Shown here piece after piece: positions 32,701-40,775 of a DNA stretch of 64,000 nt. Origin of the DNA: DRGT01 sp035685445 (lineage in GTDB: Archaea > Thermoproteota > Nitrososphaeria > Nitrososphaerales > Nitrosopumilaceae); NCBI GenBank assembly GCA_035685445.1, contig DASSAK010000067.1:1-64000 (forward strand), read 5' to 3'. Below the pieces are notes generated by a model. That model was not told the DNA's origin and searched no databases. It was given only the letters and a program-made list of their open reading frames with translations. Made by a program: the position numbers and the translations under genes. The first letter of the stretch is position 1. Each line of letters starts with the position of its first letter.

Positions 32701-34070
32701 TTTGTGATTGAAATCACCCCCACATTGTCAGTTGCAATTGGCGCTGTCAATTCCACAATGTTTTGAGTTGGATTACTAGCCTCTACACGAATATCTGAAG
32801 GCGGAGAAATTGTTGGAGGAGTAGTATCTGAAACTGTGACTGTTTGAGTTGCAATTGCTACATTTCCAGCGCCATCAATCGCAGTCCATATTACTGTAGT
32901 TATTCCAATTGGAAATTCTTCTGGCGCATTTGATGTCAGAGATTGAATTCCACTTTCATCTGTTGCCATTGCTTGCCCAACAGAAACTGGAGTAAGGCCA
33001 CCAGTTGCCTCAATTAATAGATCATTTGGTGGAAGAATTGTTGGTTTTGTAAAATCGTTTGGAACGGGATTAACAGTGTTTTCAGTTTGCGTTTCAGTTG
33101 TAGTTGTTGTTGACTCAGTAGTTTGTTCAACTTCAACTACAAGAGGGGTACCAAATTTTTGAATTCTGTGACCATTGGAATCAACGACAAACAAGTATCC
33201 AGATTTATCTAATGCAACATCTTTTGCAATTTTGAATTGCCCAGGGTTCGTTCCCATTGTACCAAATGAAGTCAAAGTCATTCCAGTTGGGTCTAGTCTT
33301 AAAATTCTATTGTTGTCGCCATCTGCAACATACAAATTTCCTTTAGGATCAATTTGCATTCCATGTGGTCGTAGTGGAATACCAGCTGAATTTGGTCCAA
33401 ACGCTTCTATGAAGTTTCCAGTTGAATTAAATTTCTTTATTCTATTTGATGATGGATCTGAAACATAGATATTTCCATCAGCATCAGTTGTTATTCCCAT
33501 TGGAGAGATAAATTGATCAAGCGCTGAACCGCTAGACCCAAATGTCATCATAAACTCTCCATCGGAGGTGAACTGTTGTATTCTATTGTTACCAGAATCA
33601 ACAACTAAAATAGTGCTATTTGTTCCAATTGTGATTCCATTTGGATACATAAATTGTCCAGGACTAGTTCCCTGTGTTCCCCATTGTGTTACAAAAGTTC
33701 CATTCAAATCAAATTTTTGAATCTTATTTAATTGATTATCGACGACATATACAGAATTTTCATCAACAGCAATTCCGCTTATTGAATTAAATTGGCCTGC
33801 TCCACTGCCAGAGCTTCCCCATGATTTTAAAAATACCCCATTATTATCAAATTGCTGAACTCGTCTGTTTCCCAAGTCAGTGACATAGACATTTCCATCA
33901 GAATCTATCGCAATATTTTGGGGATTGTAAAACTCACCATCTCGGTTTCCTGATTCGCCCCATTGAATTTCGAGTGGGTGACTGGCACTTTGAGCACTTG
34001 CAATATCTATTGTTCCTACAAGCAGAATGGAAAATACCACTAGGGACAGAATAGCCTTCAACAAGGCCAA
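29709..34070 (-). CDS. Giant secreted protein: NHL propeller, 13 HYR domains, RTX-like calcium repeats
   Basis: A 1453-residue extracellular protein. A signal peptide ends near residue 26 (IASA). Residues about 30-315 hold six NHL repeats (patterns such as VYVTDLGNRRVQQFD), predicted to form a beta-propeller. A Thr/Glu-rich linker (318-345) follows. Then come thirteen HYR domains of about 77 residues, each with DTTxPxI at the start, SITNDAP and G-x-T-x-V-TWTA-D--GN near the end (about 345-1335). The C-terminal 100 residues have GGxGxDxI repeats (GGEGDDIIFG, NEGNDIIKG), as in RTX calcium-binding proteins. It is probably an adhesin or surface stalk. It lies 67 bp downstream of an ABC-2 exporter. 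The sequence is intact. Confidence 0.92.
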   Translation of the reverse strand: MALLKAILSLVVFSILLVGTIDIASAQSASHPLEIQWGESGNRDGEFYNPQNIAIDSDGNVYVTDLGNRRVQQFDNNGVFLKSWGSSGSGAGQFNSISGIAVDENSVYVVDNQLNKIQKFDLNGTFVTQWGTQGTSPGQFMYPNGITIGTNSTILVVDSGNNRIQQFTSDGEFMMTFGSSGSALDQFISPMGITTDADGNIYVSDPSSNRIKKFNSTGNFIEAFGPNSAGIPLRPHGMQIDPKGNLYVADGDNNRILRLDPTGMTLTSFGTMGTNPGQFKIAKDVALDKSGYLFVVDSNGHRIQKFGTPLVVEVEQTTESTTTTTETQTENTVNPVPNDFTKPTILPPNDLLIEATGGLTPVSVGQAMATDESGIQSLTSNAPEEFPIGITTVIWTAIDGAGNVAIATQTVTVSDTTPPTISPPSDIRVEASNPTQNIVELTAPIATDNVGVISITNDAPTSFPIGETIVTWTATDVMGNTSTVPQKVTIIDTSKPTLHVPADVTFEATSLDQNEVYLGEATVIDNGEILSITNDAPPFFGMGNTTVTWLVSDNSGNTVSDKQLVTVVDTTPPIIIPPENITFEALSTNSNHVNIGTINATDVQQVTITNDGLAAYPIGDTIVNWTATDASGNSATVQQIVSVVDTTAPFVNITKNIIREAINAEENTVDLGEVVVEDISEISSITNDAPDTFPFGNTTVTWTVTDSYDNEAIVEQIVSIVDTTPPKITGLKDITIEATDPDENFADLGQPKVTDKVEIASIVNDAPNSFPIGMTTVTWTASDTSGNSINATQIISVVDSTSPEIIPPQNITAEAEGPNGTSVQIGNATVSDAVGVLTLTNNAPQIFQLGNTTVTWTVIDLHGNENSANQTISVVDTIAPTITAPANVTFEAVDPSENQVTIGVANATDVVGIESVSNDAPPTFPLGDTLVTWIAIDTSGNSANATQTVSVVDTTPPEIIPGEKINVEATSETQNKIELNPPTTEDAVGVVSLENDTPSFFSVGDTIVTWNATDAAGNSAVLEQIVSVVDTTAPKLTPPPTKTVEATGAQGNVVEYGTATYSDAVGVTSITNDAPETFPLGLTSITWNATDAAGNTATKIQQISIIDTTPPTITPPSDIIVEAQSINNNTVTLIQATATDAVGLDTITNDAPSLFSLGDTLVTWIATDTSGNSANATQTVSVVDTTPPTIEPVTDVTLEATSARNNTVSLNPPKANDRISEVSVTSDAPSVFELGDTMVTWTATDEAGNSATATQKIIIVDTTAPELIVPDNVVIDATGIETVVPIGNATSEDLADPSPSISNDAPETFPLGQTIITWTAIDSLGNSASATQTVDVQACGKPISYYNMIEGTPGEDIITGTTLPDLIFGYGGDDIISGDKGNDCIFGGEGDDIIFGDQGNDGLNGNEGNDIIKGQSGSDTITAGTGMDVIDGGDDNDSCISNQDSDLVIKCES
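30511..30602 (-). repeat. Near-identical HYR segment, copy 1
   Basis: This 92-bp stretch of the giant gene nearly duplicates 31206-31294. A 42-bp core (30529-30570) is identical in both, far above the level of other HYR repeats, indicating recent duplication or gene conversion inside the gene. Confidence 0.85.
31206..31294 (-). repeat. Near-identical HYR segment, copy 2
   Basis: The partner of 30511-30602. The identical core here is 31222-31263. Both encode the end of one HYR domain and the start of the next (SGNSANATQTVSVVDTTPP). Confidence 0.85.
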
Positions 34071-34137
34071 ATTTCGAACTAAGAAGAAGATCTCACAAGT
34101 TAGGAATTGTTGTAGTTTTAGTCAAAATGGGTTAAAA

Positions 34138-34914
34138 TTAGAAGGGTTTGTTGACCTCTCTCGTAAAGACATAGCTGGCAAGCCCAACCATGGCCAAGAC
34201 AAAGACAAAGATTATTCCAACACTCATAGCAGATGAAATACCCTCTGTCACCCCAGTCATCAAACCACGTACTATGAGAACTGTATAAGTGACTGGATTT
34301 AGTTTGGCAGCAGTCGCAAGCCAGTCAGGTAGCAGTTCTAATGGAAAGAGAGCGGGGCTGAGCATAAACAATGGCATTCCAAGAAAATTGATAACGCCCC
34401 AAAAGGTTTCTTGTGACTTTGCAGTTGCAGCAACCGTTACTGAAATTCCTGAGAATCCAAGTGAAAATAAAATCACAATTGCCATAATTGGCGCAATCAC
34501 AATTGGGTTTGGAAAGCTGACGCCAATTGCAAATGCAATGCCCAAAATCAAGCTTGCCTGAAGTGCAGCTATAATAGAGATTGCGAGCATTTTTCCTAAT
34601 GCAATTGAGGAACGAGAAACTGGCGAAGTTAATGCCTTGTTCATAAAACCATATCTTCTATCCCATAATGTGTTTACACCACCAAAAATACTAGTGAAAA
34701 TTGCAGTAAGAATTACTACGCCTGGTGCCATAAATTCAATATATTCGCCATCAAAGCCTACCGATTGAATTAGTGGTTGAGTTCCAGAAAAAGTATTTCC
34801 AATAACGATAATCCAAATCGCAGGTTGAATTAATCTAATGATCACACCACTTCGGGATTTTCTATAACGTTTCATTTCCCTCCAAAAAATAGTATATGTG
34901 TCAGAAAAGATCAA
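34138..34914 (-). CDS. ABC-2 type transporter permease
   Basis: A 258-residue membrane protein of the ABC-2 (drug/lipid exporter) type with six hydrophobic segments. The N-terminal cytoplasmic helix (FWREMKRYRKSRSGVI) and the segment MPLFMLSPALFPLELLPDWL before a C-terminal helix match the family. It starts in the 3' end of the ATPase gene (overlap ATGA). Together they form an exporter. Substrates of archaeal ABC-2 systems are unknown; surface-polymer components or drug-like compounds are possible. The giant secreted protein follows 67 bp downstream on the same strand. Confidence 0.9.
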   Translation of the reverse strand: MIFSDTYTIFWREMKRYRKSRSGVIIRLIQPAIWIIVIGNTFSGTQPLIQSVGFDGEYIEFMAPGVVILTAIFTSIFGGVNTLWDRRYGFMNKALTSPVSRSSIALGKMLAISIIAALQASLILGIAFAIGVSFPNPIVIAPIMAIVILFSLGFSGISVTVAATAKSQETFWGVINFLGMPLFMLSPALFPLELLPDWLATAAKLNPVTYTVLIVRGLMTGVTEGISSAMSVGIIFVFVLAMVGLASYVFTREVNKPF

Positions 34915-35909
34915 GGTCGGATTCTCCTCATCTTTGCAAATTCTAGTTTCTGATTGAATTTTGTTTCATCATCACGTAACTCATGACCAGTATATGAAAT
35001 GAAAACATCATCAAGTGTTGGTTGGGTTAATGAGATTTCATTGATTTTTATTTTTAACTTTGAAGTTAGTTGAAAAATTTGTGGAATCAATTCAGCACCT
35101 TTTGCAGTATAAACAACAATTTGGTTATTTTTTGCAGAGACATCTTTAACAAGAGAAATTGTTTTTAATTGTGAAACTAAATTAGAATTTGTAACATTAT
35201 CATCAACTTGAAATGAAACTACTTCATCACCCAAAGCGTTTTTCATTGATTGTGGTGAATCAATTACTTGAATTTTTCCATAGTCTATAATTCCAACTCT
35301 GTCACAGAGTTTATCCGCTTCTTCCATGTAGTGTGTAGAAAGAAAAATCGTCATGTTGAATTCTTTATGAATCTGCCTGATATACTCCCAAATCTTTCGT
35401 CTAGTTTGAATATCTAATCCAACTGTTGGCTCATCAAGAACAAGAACCTTTGGCCTATGTAGCAGACCGCCAGCAATGTCTAATCTTTTTCGCATCCCTC
35501 CAGAAAATGTAATCACAGCATGATCCTGCTTGTCTTTGAGCTCAATTAACTCTAAAACTTCATCAATTCGTTTGTTAATCAAATTTTTTGGAATGTGGTT
35601 TAGTCTTCCCTCAAGCAACAAGTTTTCTCTACCGGTAAGATACTCATCAACTGCGATGTCTTGTTGCACATACCCAATGTTTTCTCTAACCTTTTTCGCC
35701 TGACTAACTACATCATAGCCTGCAACAATTGCTTGTCCTGATGTTGGTTTTAGCAGAGTGGTTAGAATCATCATGGTTGTACTCTTTCCAGCACCGTTTG
35801 GTCCAAGAAATCCAAAGATTTCACCTTCATCCACATTAAATGAGACATCATCAACTGCTGTCATATTTCCAAATTTTTTAACAAGGGAATTGGTTTCTAT
35901 TGTTTTCAA
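34911..35909 (-). CDS. ABC transporter ATPase (DrrA/ABC-2 type)
   Basis: A 332-residue ATPase powering the exporter encoded next. Walker A GPNGAGKST, Q-loop (VQQD), signature FSGGMRKRLDIAGG, Walker B VLVLDEPTVGLD and the H-loop His (STHYMEEADKL) are intact. The C-terminal DUF4162-like extension (from about 230) is typical of ABC-2 exporters. I use the TTG at 35909: the earlier in-frame TTG at 35930 falls within or beside the TATA box at 35931-35937, so a leaderless start at 35909 is better supported. Confidence 0.92.
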   Translation of the reverse strand: MKTIETNSLVKKFGNMTAVDDVSFNVDEGEIFGFLGPNGAGKSTTMMILTTLLKPTSGQAIVAGYDVVSQAKKVRENIGYVQQDIAVDEYLTGRENLLLEGRLNHIPKNLINKRIDEVLELIELKDKQDHAVITFSGGMRKRLDIAGGLLHRPKVLVLDEPTVGLDIQTRRKIWEYIRQIHKEFNMTIFLSTHYMEEADKLCDRVGIIDYGKIQVIDSPQSMKNALGDEVVSFQVDDNVTNSNLVSQLKTISLVKDVSAKNNQIVVYTAKGAELIPQIFQLTSKLKIKINEISLTQPTLDDVFISYTGHELRDDETKFNQKLEFAKMRRIRP

Positions 35910-35930
35910 CAGTGAGATGGATTTTTGCAA

Positions 35931-35937
35931 TTATAAA
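35931..35937 (-). promoter_or_regulatory. TATA box of the ABC exporter operon
   Basis: TTTATAA on the minus strand is centred about 25 nt upstream of the TTG at 35909 and explains why the in-frame TTG at 35930 is unlikely to be used. Confidence 0.55.
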
Positions 35938-36032
35938 TTGCTAACAGTTTTAAGATCATGTGTTTGTGAGGGAACTAGGAAGAAAATCGATCCTCATAAA
36001 AAATTTTAAGTAGATATGAAAATGCAAATTTC

Positions 36033-36131
36033 ATGAAAGGATTATGTCATATTTGTAATTCATCAAATGTTGATGTCACAGTGCAAGAAGGCATTATTAC
36101 TTGCAAGGAGTGCCTAGAAAAAAAATCTTAA
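36033..36131 (+). CDS. 32-residue zinc-ribbon microprotein
   Basis: A short gene from ATG to TAA with Cys5-x2-Cys8 and Cys24-x2-Cys27, a 15-residue spacer and almost nothing else (MKGLCHICNSSN...TCKECLEKKS). This is a minimal four-cysteine zinc knuckle pair. It converges with the next gene by 4 bp. Such tiny ribbons are often real in archaea. There is no strong TATA box, so confidence is moderate. Confidence 0.5.
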   Translation: MKGLCHICNSSNVDVTVQEGIITCKECLEKKS

Positions 36132-36427
36132 TCAGGAAGGTTTTCTGATATTTTTTCTCTAATTTCTTTTCCTTTTACCTCTATCATTTCCTTAATTTCT
36201 AAAAGCTGTTCTCCTTCAGGCCATTGTCCAATTTCATCAAAAAATATGTGTTGAGCGTGACATTCCAGTCTTCCAATATACCAACCATATGCAAAATTAA
36301 AGGCATTATCAAATTTCCATACTTTTTGCATTTGTGGTAAAATTTCTCGTAAAAGAATTGGAATTCCACGAATGTGTTCTTTAATGTTTATCTGAATTAT
36401 TTCACGAACCTCAGGATCAAATGACAT
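36128..36427 (-). CDS. Small helical protein, paralog of 46563-46835
   Basis: A 99-residue, all-helical-looking protein. Its centre (NAFNFAYGWYIGRLECHAQHIF) and C-terminus (EIKEMIEVKGKEIREKI) match, by eye, the same positions of the 90-residue protein at 46563-46835 (NAFSYGIVIGRLYNSFHYQ and EFLEILKLKESEIKNKI). No known domain is recognised. The pair may be a lineage-specific family. Confidence 0.6.
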   Translation of the reverse strand: MSFDPEVREIIQINIKEHIRGIPILLREILPQMQKVWKFDNAFNFAYGWYIGRLECHAQHIFFDEIGQWPEGEQLLEIKEMIEVKGKEIREKISENLPD

Positions 36428-36469
36428 TAATAATGAATAAAAAATGAATTAAAATAAAGATTGTTGGGA

Positions 36470-36922
36470 TTATTCTAGGTTTTTGAATTCTTCTTTTGTG
36501 ACTTTGAGTTTTACTTGTTCTCCTATACCCCAAATTTCTGATTTTGATAGAATCTTTGTGTGTAATAGTCCACCAGTCACTTCAATTGATTCTAACTCGT
36601 TTGTGTCTGGATGTCTATGTAGTCGTTTTATTTTGCCTAATTTATGACCGTCTATATCTACAACTTCGATACCAGATCTTACAGGAGGGGTACTTAGCAA
36701 TAGAGTCTCTTTTGTGAATCTATCAATGTATGTTTCTGGTAAAAAGTATTCTTTACGAAAACCTTCATGGATTGTCACGCCAGAAACTGCCAAGGTTTCT
36801 TGGTTGATGTGAATATGCTTTACTTTTCCGTATTCAATACCTTCCCTATCAACAACCTTTTTTCCTGTAAATTCATCTGCTGTTGCTAAATTAGGGGTCA
36901 CGCCTTCTAGTTTAGTTGACAT
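36470..36922 (-). CDS. Double PRC-barrel protein
   Basis: A 150-residue protein with two PRC-barrel-like units. The first (about 19-60) has KKVVDREGIEYGKVKHIHI; the second (about 83-125) has IEVVDIDGHKLGKIKRLHRHP. PRC-barrels occur in photosynthetic reaction-centre H subunits, in RimM (ribosome maturation) and in archaeal stand-alone proteins, including CdpB cell-division proteins in archaea. An archaeal cell-division or RNA-related role is possible. It is a single gene divergent from the small oxidoreductase gene. Confidence 0.8.
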   Translation of the reverse strand: MSTKLEGVTPNLATADEFTGKKVVDREGIEYGKVKHIHINQETLAVSGVTIHEGFRKEYFLPETYIDRFTKETLLLSTPPVRSGIEVVDIDGHKLGKIKRLHRHPDTNELESIEVTGGLLHTKILSKSEIWGIGEQVKLKVTKEEFKNLE

Positions 36923-36948
36923 GGCAAGTGATTGAAAGGTTTGCTTAT

Positions 36949-36961
36949 GATATCAGATATC
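36949..36961. repeat. Palindrome GATATC-A-GATATC between divergent genes
   Basis: A 13-bp near-perfect palindrome sits 27 bp upstream of the PRC-barrel gene and 50 bp upstream of the small oxidoreductase start. This is a plausible operator for one or both, though AT-rich palindromes also occur by chance. Confidence 0.3.
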
Positions 36962-37010
36962 AGGATTTTCTATCAATGAGGTTAAATTACTTGACAAGGA
37001 AAATTTGTCC

Positions 37011-37322
37011 GTGAGTAATGTAGTTAAAGCTGTGCTAACAACAAAGGGAAGAAAAACTGGAAAAGAGCACTCTGTCTGGTTGAGGGCTGTTTTGTACAAT
37101 GATAAAATCTATTTTTCAAGGCACAAACCTGATGGAGATTGGTTTCAAAATGCAACAAAAAATCCCGATGTTAAGGTTAGTTTTGATAAGAAACAACTTG
37201 TAGGCAAGGCATCAGTTGTTACTGATGAAGAATTGGCAAAAAAGATTTCAGAGTTAAAGTATCCTGATGAAGAACGTGCTAAAGAAAAACGAGTTGTTTT
37301 AGAAGTTACACTATGTGAATAA
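37011..37322 (+). CDS. Small split-barrel flavin/F420-type protein
   Basis: A 103-residue protein resembling the nitroreductase/deazaflavin (F420)-dependent or PNPOx-like split-barrel families. LTTKGRKTGKEHSVWLRAVLYNDKIYF and NPDVKVSFDKKQLVGKASVV are the typical strand patterns. It could bind FMN or F420 and reduce small molecules, or be an electron-transfer helper. The start is GTG at 37011; TTG at 37005 is possible. Its 3' end overlaps the convergent next gene by 17 bp. Confidence 0.72.
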   Translation: MSNVVKAVLTTKGRKTGKEHSVWLRAVLYNDKIYFSRHKPDGDWFQNATKNPDVKVSFDKKQLVGKASVVTDEELAKKISELKYPDEERAKEKRVVLEVTLCE

Positions 37323-37950
37323 TTGTAGAAACTCCACGCTTGTCAACTTCCATACCATTTTCTATTTCAGCGATAGTTATTGTAAATGAAATAAGATCAC
37401 GTTGTTTGCATTCTCTTGCGTCAAGTTTTAGATGAATGTCCATAAGGTCATATTCTTCTTGAGGCAGATTTGTTTGATCAATGGCTACTTTGGCAGTAGA
37501 TTCCATTCTGAACCTATCATCTTTGAAATGAAAACCAAGTTTTGTTTTTCTTCCCTTTCTACCAGATGCTTTTACATTTACATCAATTATTCCAGGTTTT
37601 GACATAGTATAGCTTGATGTTTGATTTACAAAGACTCCAATTTGAAATGGTTTTCCAGCTGTGGCTTCTGCCATTTTTTGAATTCCATCATTCATTACAA
37701 CATCTACTCCCTTGAAGGTTTGAGCTACTTTGGCAATCCAATCATTGGTTCTTTCTATGGTCGACGCTATTGCTGCTCGTCTTTTTTTATCCTCATCTGC
37801 AGGTAGTTGATATCTATCAACCCATGCAAGATAATCCTTGGAAATGTCTTTGATGAACTCTATACAAGTGATTTTATATCCTTCAACAGTAGTATCTCGT
37901 CCTGCAGATTCATCATATGGGGTGGTTCCACTATCGATTGGTAAAGCCAT
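37306..37950 (-). CDS. Protein of unknown function
   Basis: A 214-residue soluble protein starting at ATG 37950 (an in-frame ATG at 37953 is adjacent). N-terminal half is helical and polar (KKRRAAIASTIERTNDWIAKVAQ). C-terminal half looks beta-rich (GIIDVNVKASGRKGRKTKLGFHFKDDRFRMEST). No motif or family is recognised. It is divergent from the 38017 gene by 66 bp. Confidence 0.6.
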   Translation of the reverse strand: MALPIDSGTTPYDESAGRDTTVEGYKITCIEFIKDISKDYLAWVDRYQLPADEDKKRRAAIASTIERTNDWIAKVAQTFKGVDVVMNDGIQKMAEATAGKPFQIGVFVNQTSSYTMSKPGIIDVNVKASGRKGRKTKLGFHFKDDRFRMESTAKVAIDQTNLPQEEYDLMDIHLKLDARECKQRDLISFTITIAEIENGMEVDKRGVSTIIHIV

Positions 37951-38016
37951 CAAAAGTTGTAGTTTCTACATGTAAAAAAATCAATGCATATAATGGTAAA
38001 TCAATAATTCATTATA

Positions 38017-38490
38017 ATGAGTTTTAGAACAATTACAGAAGATTTACAAGCTCAACTGAAAAGCAATTTACCTCAAATTAGATTAATGCTGAAACGAAAT
38101 CCTGCAATGGCCTTTACAAAAATCACAGAGATTGGTTCAGGTGTTGGAAAAAAATATGGAATCAAGCTTGTTGTAAACTTTCCAGAGAGAGAAAAAATCA
38201 ATGACTTTGATTCGTACGGCAAACAAGACCTTAGCATTATCGTTGACCAATCAAAAACGAATTTTCCAATTTCCCGTAGTATCATAAAAACAAAAGCAAG
38301 TGAAATTTTTGGAAATGATGCAGAGGTTCAGGATGCATACATGTATGAACAAAAGGAAGGAGTCAGAGTACGAGCAGAAAACGGAAGAATTGATGTCCTA
38401 CCCCATTCTCTTCATATTTGGTGCAAGTTTTCAGACAAAGTATCTGATTTTTGTGATTGGTTATTTGATAATGTATACAAGCCGAAATAA
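38017..38490 (+). CDS. Protein of unknown function
   Basis: A 157-residue soluble protein with mixed alpha/beta pattern (KITEIGSGVGKKYGIKLVVNFP...QDLSIIVDQSK) and a Trp/Cys-containing end (LHIWCKFSDKVSDFCDWLF). There is no known domain. It lies between two unrelated genes; neighbours give no functional clue. Start is ATG. Confidence 0.6.
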   Translation: MSFRTITEDLQAQLKSNLPQIRLMLKRNPAMAFTKITEIGSGVGKKYGIKLVVNFPEREKINDFDSYGKQDLSIIVDQSKTNFPISRSIIKTKASEIFGNDAEVQDAYMYEQKEGVRVRAENGRIDVLPHSLHIWCKFSDKVSDFCDWLFDNVYKPK

Positions 38491-38582
38491 CCCTTTTGCA
38501 TAAAATTTCACAAATTTGTTATAACCATTTCGAAGTAATACTACGAACCGGTTTTATTGTAATTTTCACATACAACGAATCC

Positions 38583-39275
38583 ATGGCAAGTGGATTGATG
38601 ACCATATCAAAGGATACTGTACAGCGCTTACTTGACCTCAAGGTTGGAGACCAAGGAAGATTAGTTCACATCATGGAGACCATGGAAAAAGGAAAAACAC
38701 TTTATCGTTCTGATCAAAAATATCTTTCAAATTTAATTTCAAATTATTTGGGAATTTCAACCAAAAACCAACAATCACAGGGTCATATACTTTCAGAATT
38801 AGTTCAATCACGTTTATCTGGAAATATTACTGCAAAATGCAGGTCAATGCTTAGTATCTTTTTTAACATGCAAACAACAAAGCTTTCAAACTTGGCATTC
38901 TTTTTGGCCAGGTTTGGTTTAGCGTTTGCATTTGCATGGTCAGGATATACCATGTACACAAACCCACAACAAATAGCTGATGTTTTATCTCAGGTGACGG
39001 GAATCACAAGTGGTTTTGCACTAAATGTAACTATGGCAGTAGGTGCTATTGAAGCAATAGGCGGAGTTTTACTTTTAGTTGGATTCATGACTAGATTAGT
39101 AACATTTACTCAAATCATACTTTTAATTGCAACCGGAATTGTTTTTGGAATGGATTTTGTAAACGGTCCTAGTCTTTGGAAAGATGTGAGTCTTTTAGGG
39201 TTAGCAATAATGTTATTTATTTTAGGTTCTGGAAAATGGAGTGTTGACCACCTAATATCAAGAAAGATAGGATGA
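38583..39275 (+). CDS. DoxX-family membrane protein with N-terminal shared module
   Basis: A 230-residue protein from the ATG at 38583 (an earlier TTG at 38496 is unsupported). Residues about 10-58 carry the 45-residue module (VQRLLDLKVGDQGRLVHIMETM..., GKTLYRSDQKYL) seen in the 60632 protein. Residues about 100-225 are four transmembrane segments of a DoxX-like domain (FFLARFGLAFAFAWSGYTMY...GAIEAIGGVLLLVGFMTRL). DoxX proteins are linked to thiosulfate or redox sensing in other organisms, but the domain is generic. The module probably forms a cytoplasmic sensor or docking part. Confidence 0.75.
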   Translation: MASGLMTISKDTVQRLLDLKVGDQGRLVHIMETMEKGKTLYRSDQKYLSNLISNYLGISTKNQQSQGHILSELVQSRLSGNITAKCRSMLSIFFNMQTTKLSNLAFFLARFGLAFAFAWSGYTMYTNPQQIADVLSQVTGITSGFALNVTMAVGAIEAIGGVLLLVGFMTRLVTFTQIILLIATGIVFGMDFVNGPSLWKDVSLLGLAIMLFILGSGKWSVDHLISRKIG

Positions 39276-39389
39276 GACGCCGTTGTTAACAATGAAACAA
39301 AGCAATTCAATTGTTATAATTATTTTCAAAAATGTTGTCTTTTCAGAGCTCACAAACTGTTTAAATGAAATCAAGTGTGTAAAAATAAA

Positions 39390-40388
39390 ATGAAAAACTC
39401 TTTTCATGTTATTACAATTGCGACAATGTTTTTTTTGCTGGTATTTTCCACAGCTACAGTTCAAGCATCGACACACAACACTAAGGTTTTACGAGACGTC
39501 AAGGTACCTGGAACGGATGATACATTCGATATTTCATATCAGGTGAACCGAAAATTAGTAGAGGCAGAAGTTGAAGTGTTGCGAAAAAGCATCACCTTTA
39601 CCTTTGCAGGAAAACTTTCTGATGACACGTTTTTGGTGGTTTTACCTCATGAGTTAATTCAGGGTCCTTTTTTGGTTTGGTTGGATAAGACTCAGATCAC
39701 AGATTTTGATGTGGATAAATCTCAAAAAAATTCAATTTTGACAATTTCACTTTTTGATGAAACCGAACAAGTAACTATTGTGGGAAGCAAAATTGCCGGT
39801 ACTTTTAATCCGCAAGCCCCACTTGTGATGAACTTTGTTTCAGGATCAATAGATAAATCGGTTTATGTGTATGGTGAAACAATCAACATTTCTGGTAAGG
39901 TAACAAATCCAAAAAATTTGAGTTTTGTAACATTATCTATTTTAGGGCCAAATGGAAACACCATGCTTCAAAACGATTTGCCACTAGATAATGATTTAAA
40001 ATTCACAGCATCTATTTTGACAGGCGGGTTACAGTGGAAACCTTTTGGAGGATATACTATCAAAGTTACCGGAAAAGATGCTAATACATTTTCTGCAAAG
40101 TTTGATTTTGTTCCATTTGTTCTTCCTGACTGGGTAAAGACTAATGCGGGTTGGTGGTCAAATAATCAAATTGACGATGCAACCTTTGCAACAGGTCTTC
40201 AATATTTAATCAAGGAGAAAATTATTAGAATTTCAGAAATTGATCAAAAACAGTCAGTTACAGTCAAAGAAATACCTTCATGGATTAAAACAAATGCGAA
40301 ATGGTGGAACGAAGGAAAGATTTCAGATTCAGATTTTATCAAAGGAATTGAATATTTGATTGAAAATAGAATAATTGTTATTTCATAG
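39390..40388 (+). CDS. Secreted protein with two C-terminal W-rich repeats
   Basis: A 332-residue exported protein. Signal peptide about 1-24 (FFLLVFSTATVQAS). The central beta-rich domain (about 100-240) contains an Ig-like or CARDB-like sandwich (ETINISGKVTNPKNLSFVTLSI). The last 95 residues contain two copies of a repeat with W-(V/I)-K-T-x-A-x-W-W and a helix ending YLI (about 252-285 and 299-332). The same repeat occurs twice in the protein at 40776-42239. The ATG at 39390 is preferred over a GTG at 39375 because the signal peptide then starts with a charged N-terminus. Confidence 0.75.
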   Translation: MKNSFHVITIATMFFLLVFSTATVQASTHNTKVLRDVKVPGTDDTFDISYQVNRKLVEAEVEVLRKSITFTFAGKLSDDTFLVVLPHELIQGPFLVWLDKTQITDFDVDKSQKNSILTISLFDETEQVTIVGSKIAGTFNPQAPLVMNFVSGSIDKSVYVYGETINISGKVTNPKNLSFVTLSILGPNGNTMLQNDLPLDNDLKFTASILTGGLQWKPFGGYTIKVTGKDANTFSAKFDFVPFVLPDWVKTNAGWWSNNQIDDATFATGLQYLIKEKIIRISEIDQKQSVTVKEIPSWIKTNAKWWNEGKISDSDFIKGIEYLIENRIIVIS

Positions 40389-40393
40389 TAATA

Positions 40394-40750
40394 TTATTTT
40401 TCCAAGTTTTTCAGGATGTTTTTTGCTTCGGCGTTATCTGGATCTATCTCAAGGATTTTTTTACAACAATCCTTTACCTGCTCAGCCTCTTTTAGAAATG
40501 CATGAACATTTGCCTTCAAAAGAAGTGTTTCGGCATCATTTGGATTTAGTGATAATGCCTTTTCAAAATAGGATAAGGCATTGCTTGCATCTTCTAAAAT
40601 ATAGTAAATGCTACCCATTATGAAATAGTAATCAGAGTCTTGGGAAAATTTTTTTTCTATACTTTCGCCAAATGCAATTGCTTCTTTATAGTCTCCATTT
40701 TTAACTAGTTTTTTTAGATGACGTTTTGGATAACTAAACAGACCAACCAA
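40394..40750 (-). CDS. Small TPR-repeat protein
   Basis: A 118-residue protein with about two and a half tetratricopeptide repeats: DYYFIMGSIYYILEDASNALSYFEKALSLNPNDAE and a following LLLKANVHAFLKEAEQVKDCCKKILEIDPDNAEAK. The consensus positions W/Y, G/A, Y and P (at NP/DP) are evident. It acts as a protein-binding scaffold. It ends 5 bp from the convergent secreted-protein gene and starts 25 bp after the 40776 gene's stop, so it may be co-transcribed behind that gene. Confidence 0.85.
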   Translation of the reverse strand: MVGLFSYPKRHLKKLVKNGDYKEAIAFGESIEKKFSQDSDYYFIMGSIYYILEDASNALSYFEKALSLNPNDAETLLLKANVHAFLKEAEQVKDCCKKILEIDPDNAEAKNILKNLEK

Positions 40751-40775
40751 GAGAAATCAAGCCAGACTTTTAGTT

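Noticed and set aside
29877..33468. Several plus-strand open frames antisense to the giant secreted gene
   Set aside because: They mirror the repetitive Thr/Val/Asp codons of the HYR and RTX repeats and have no independent domain or start signal.
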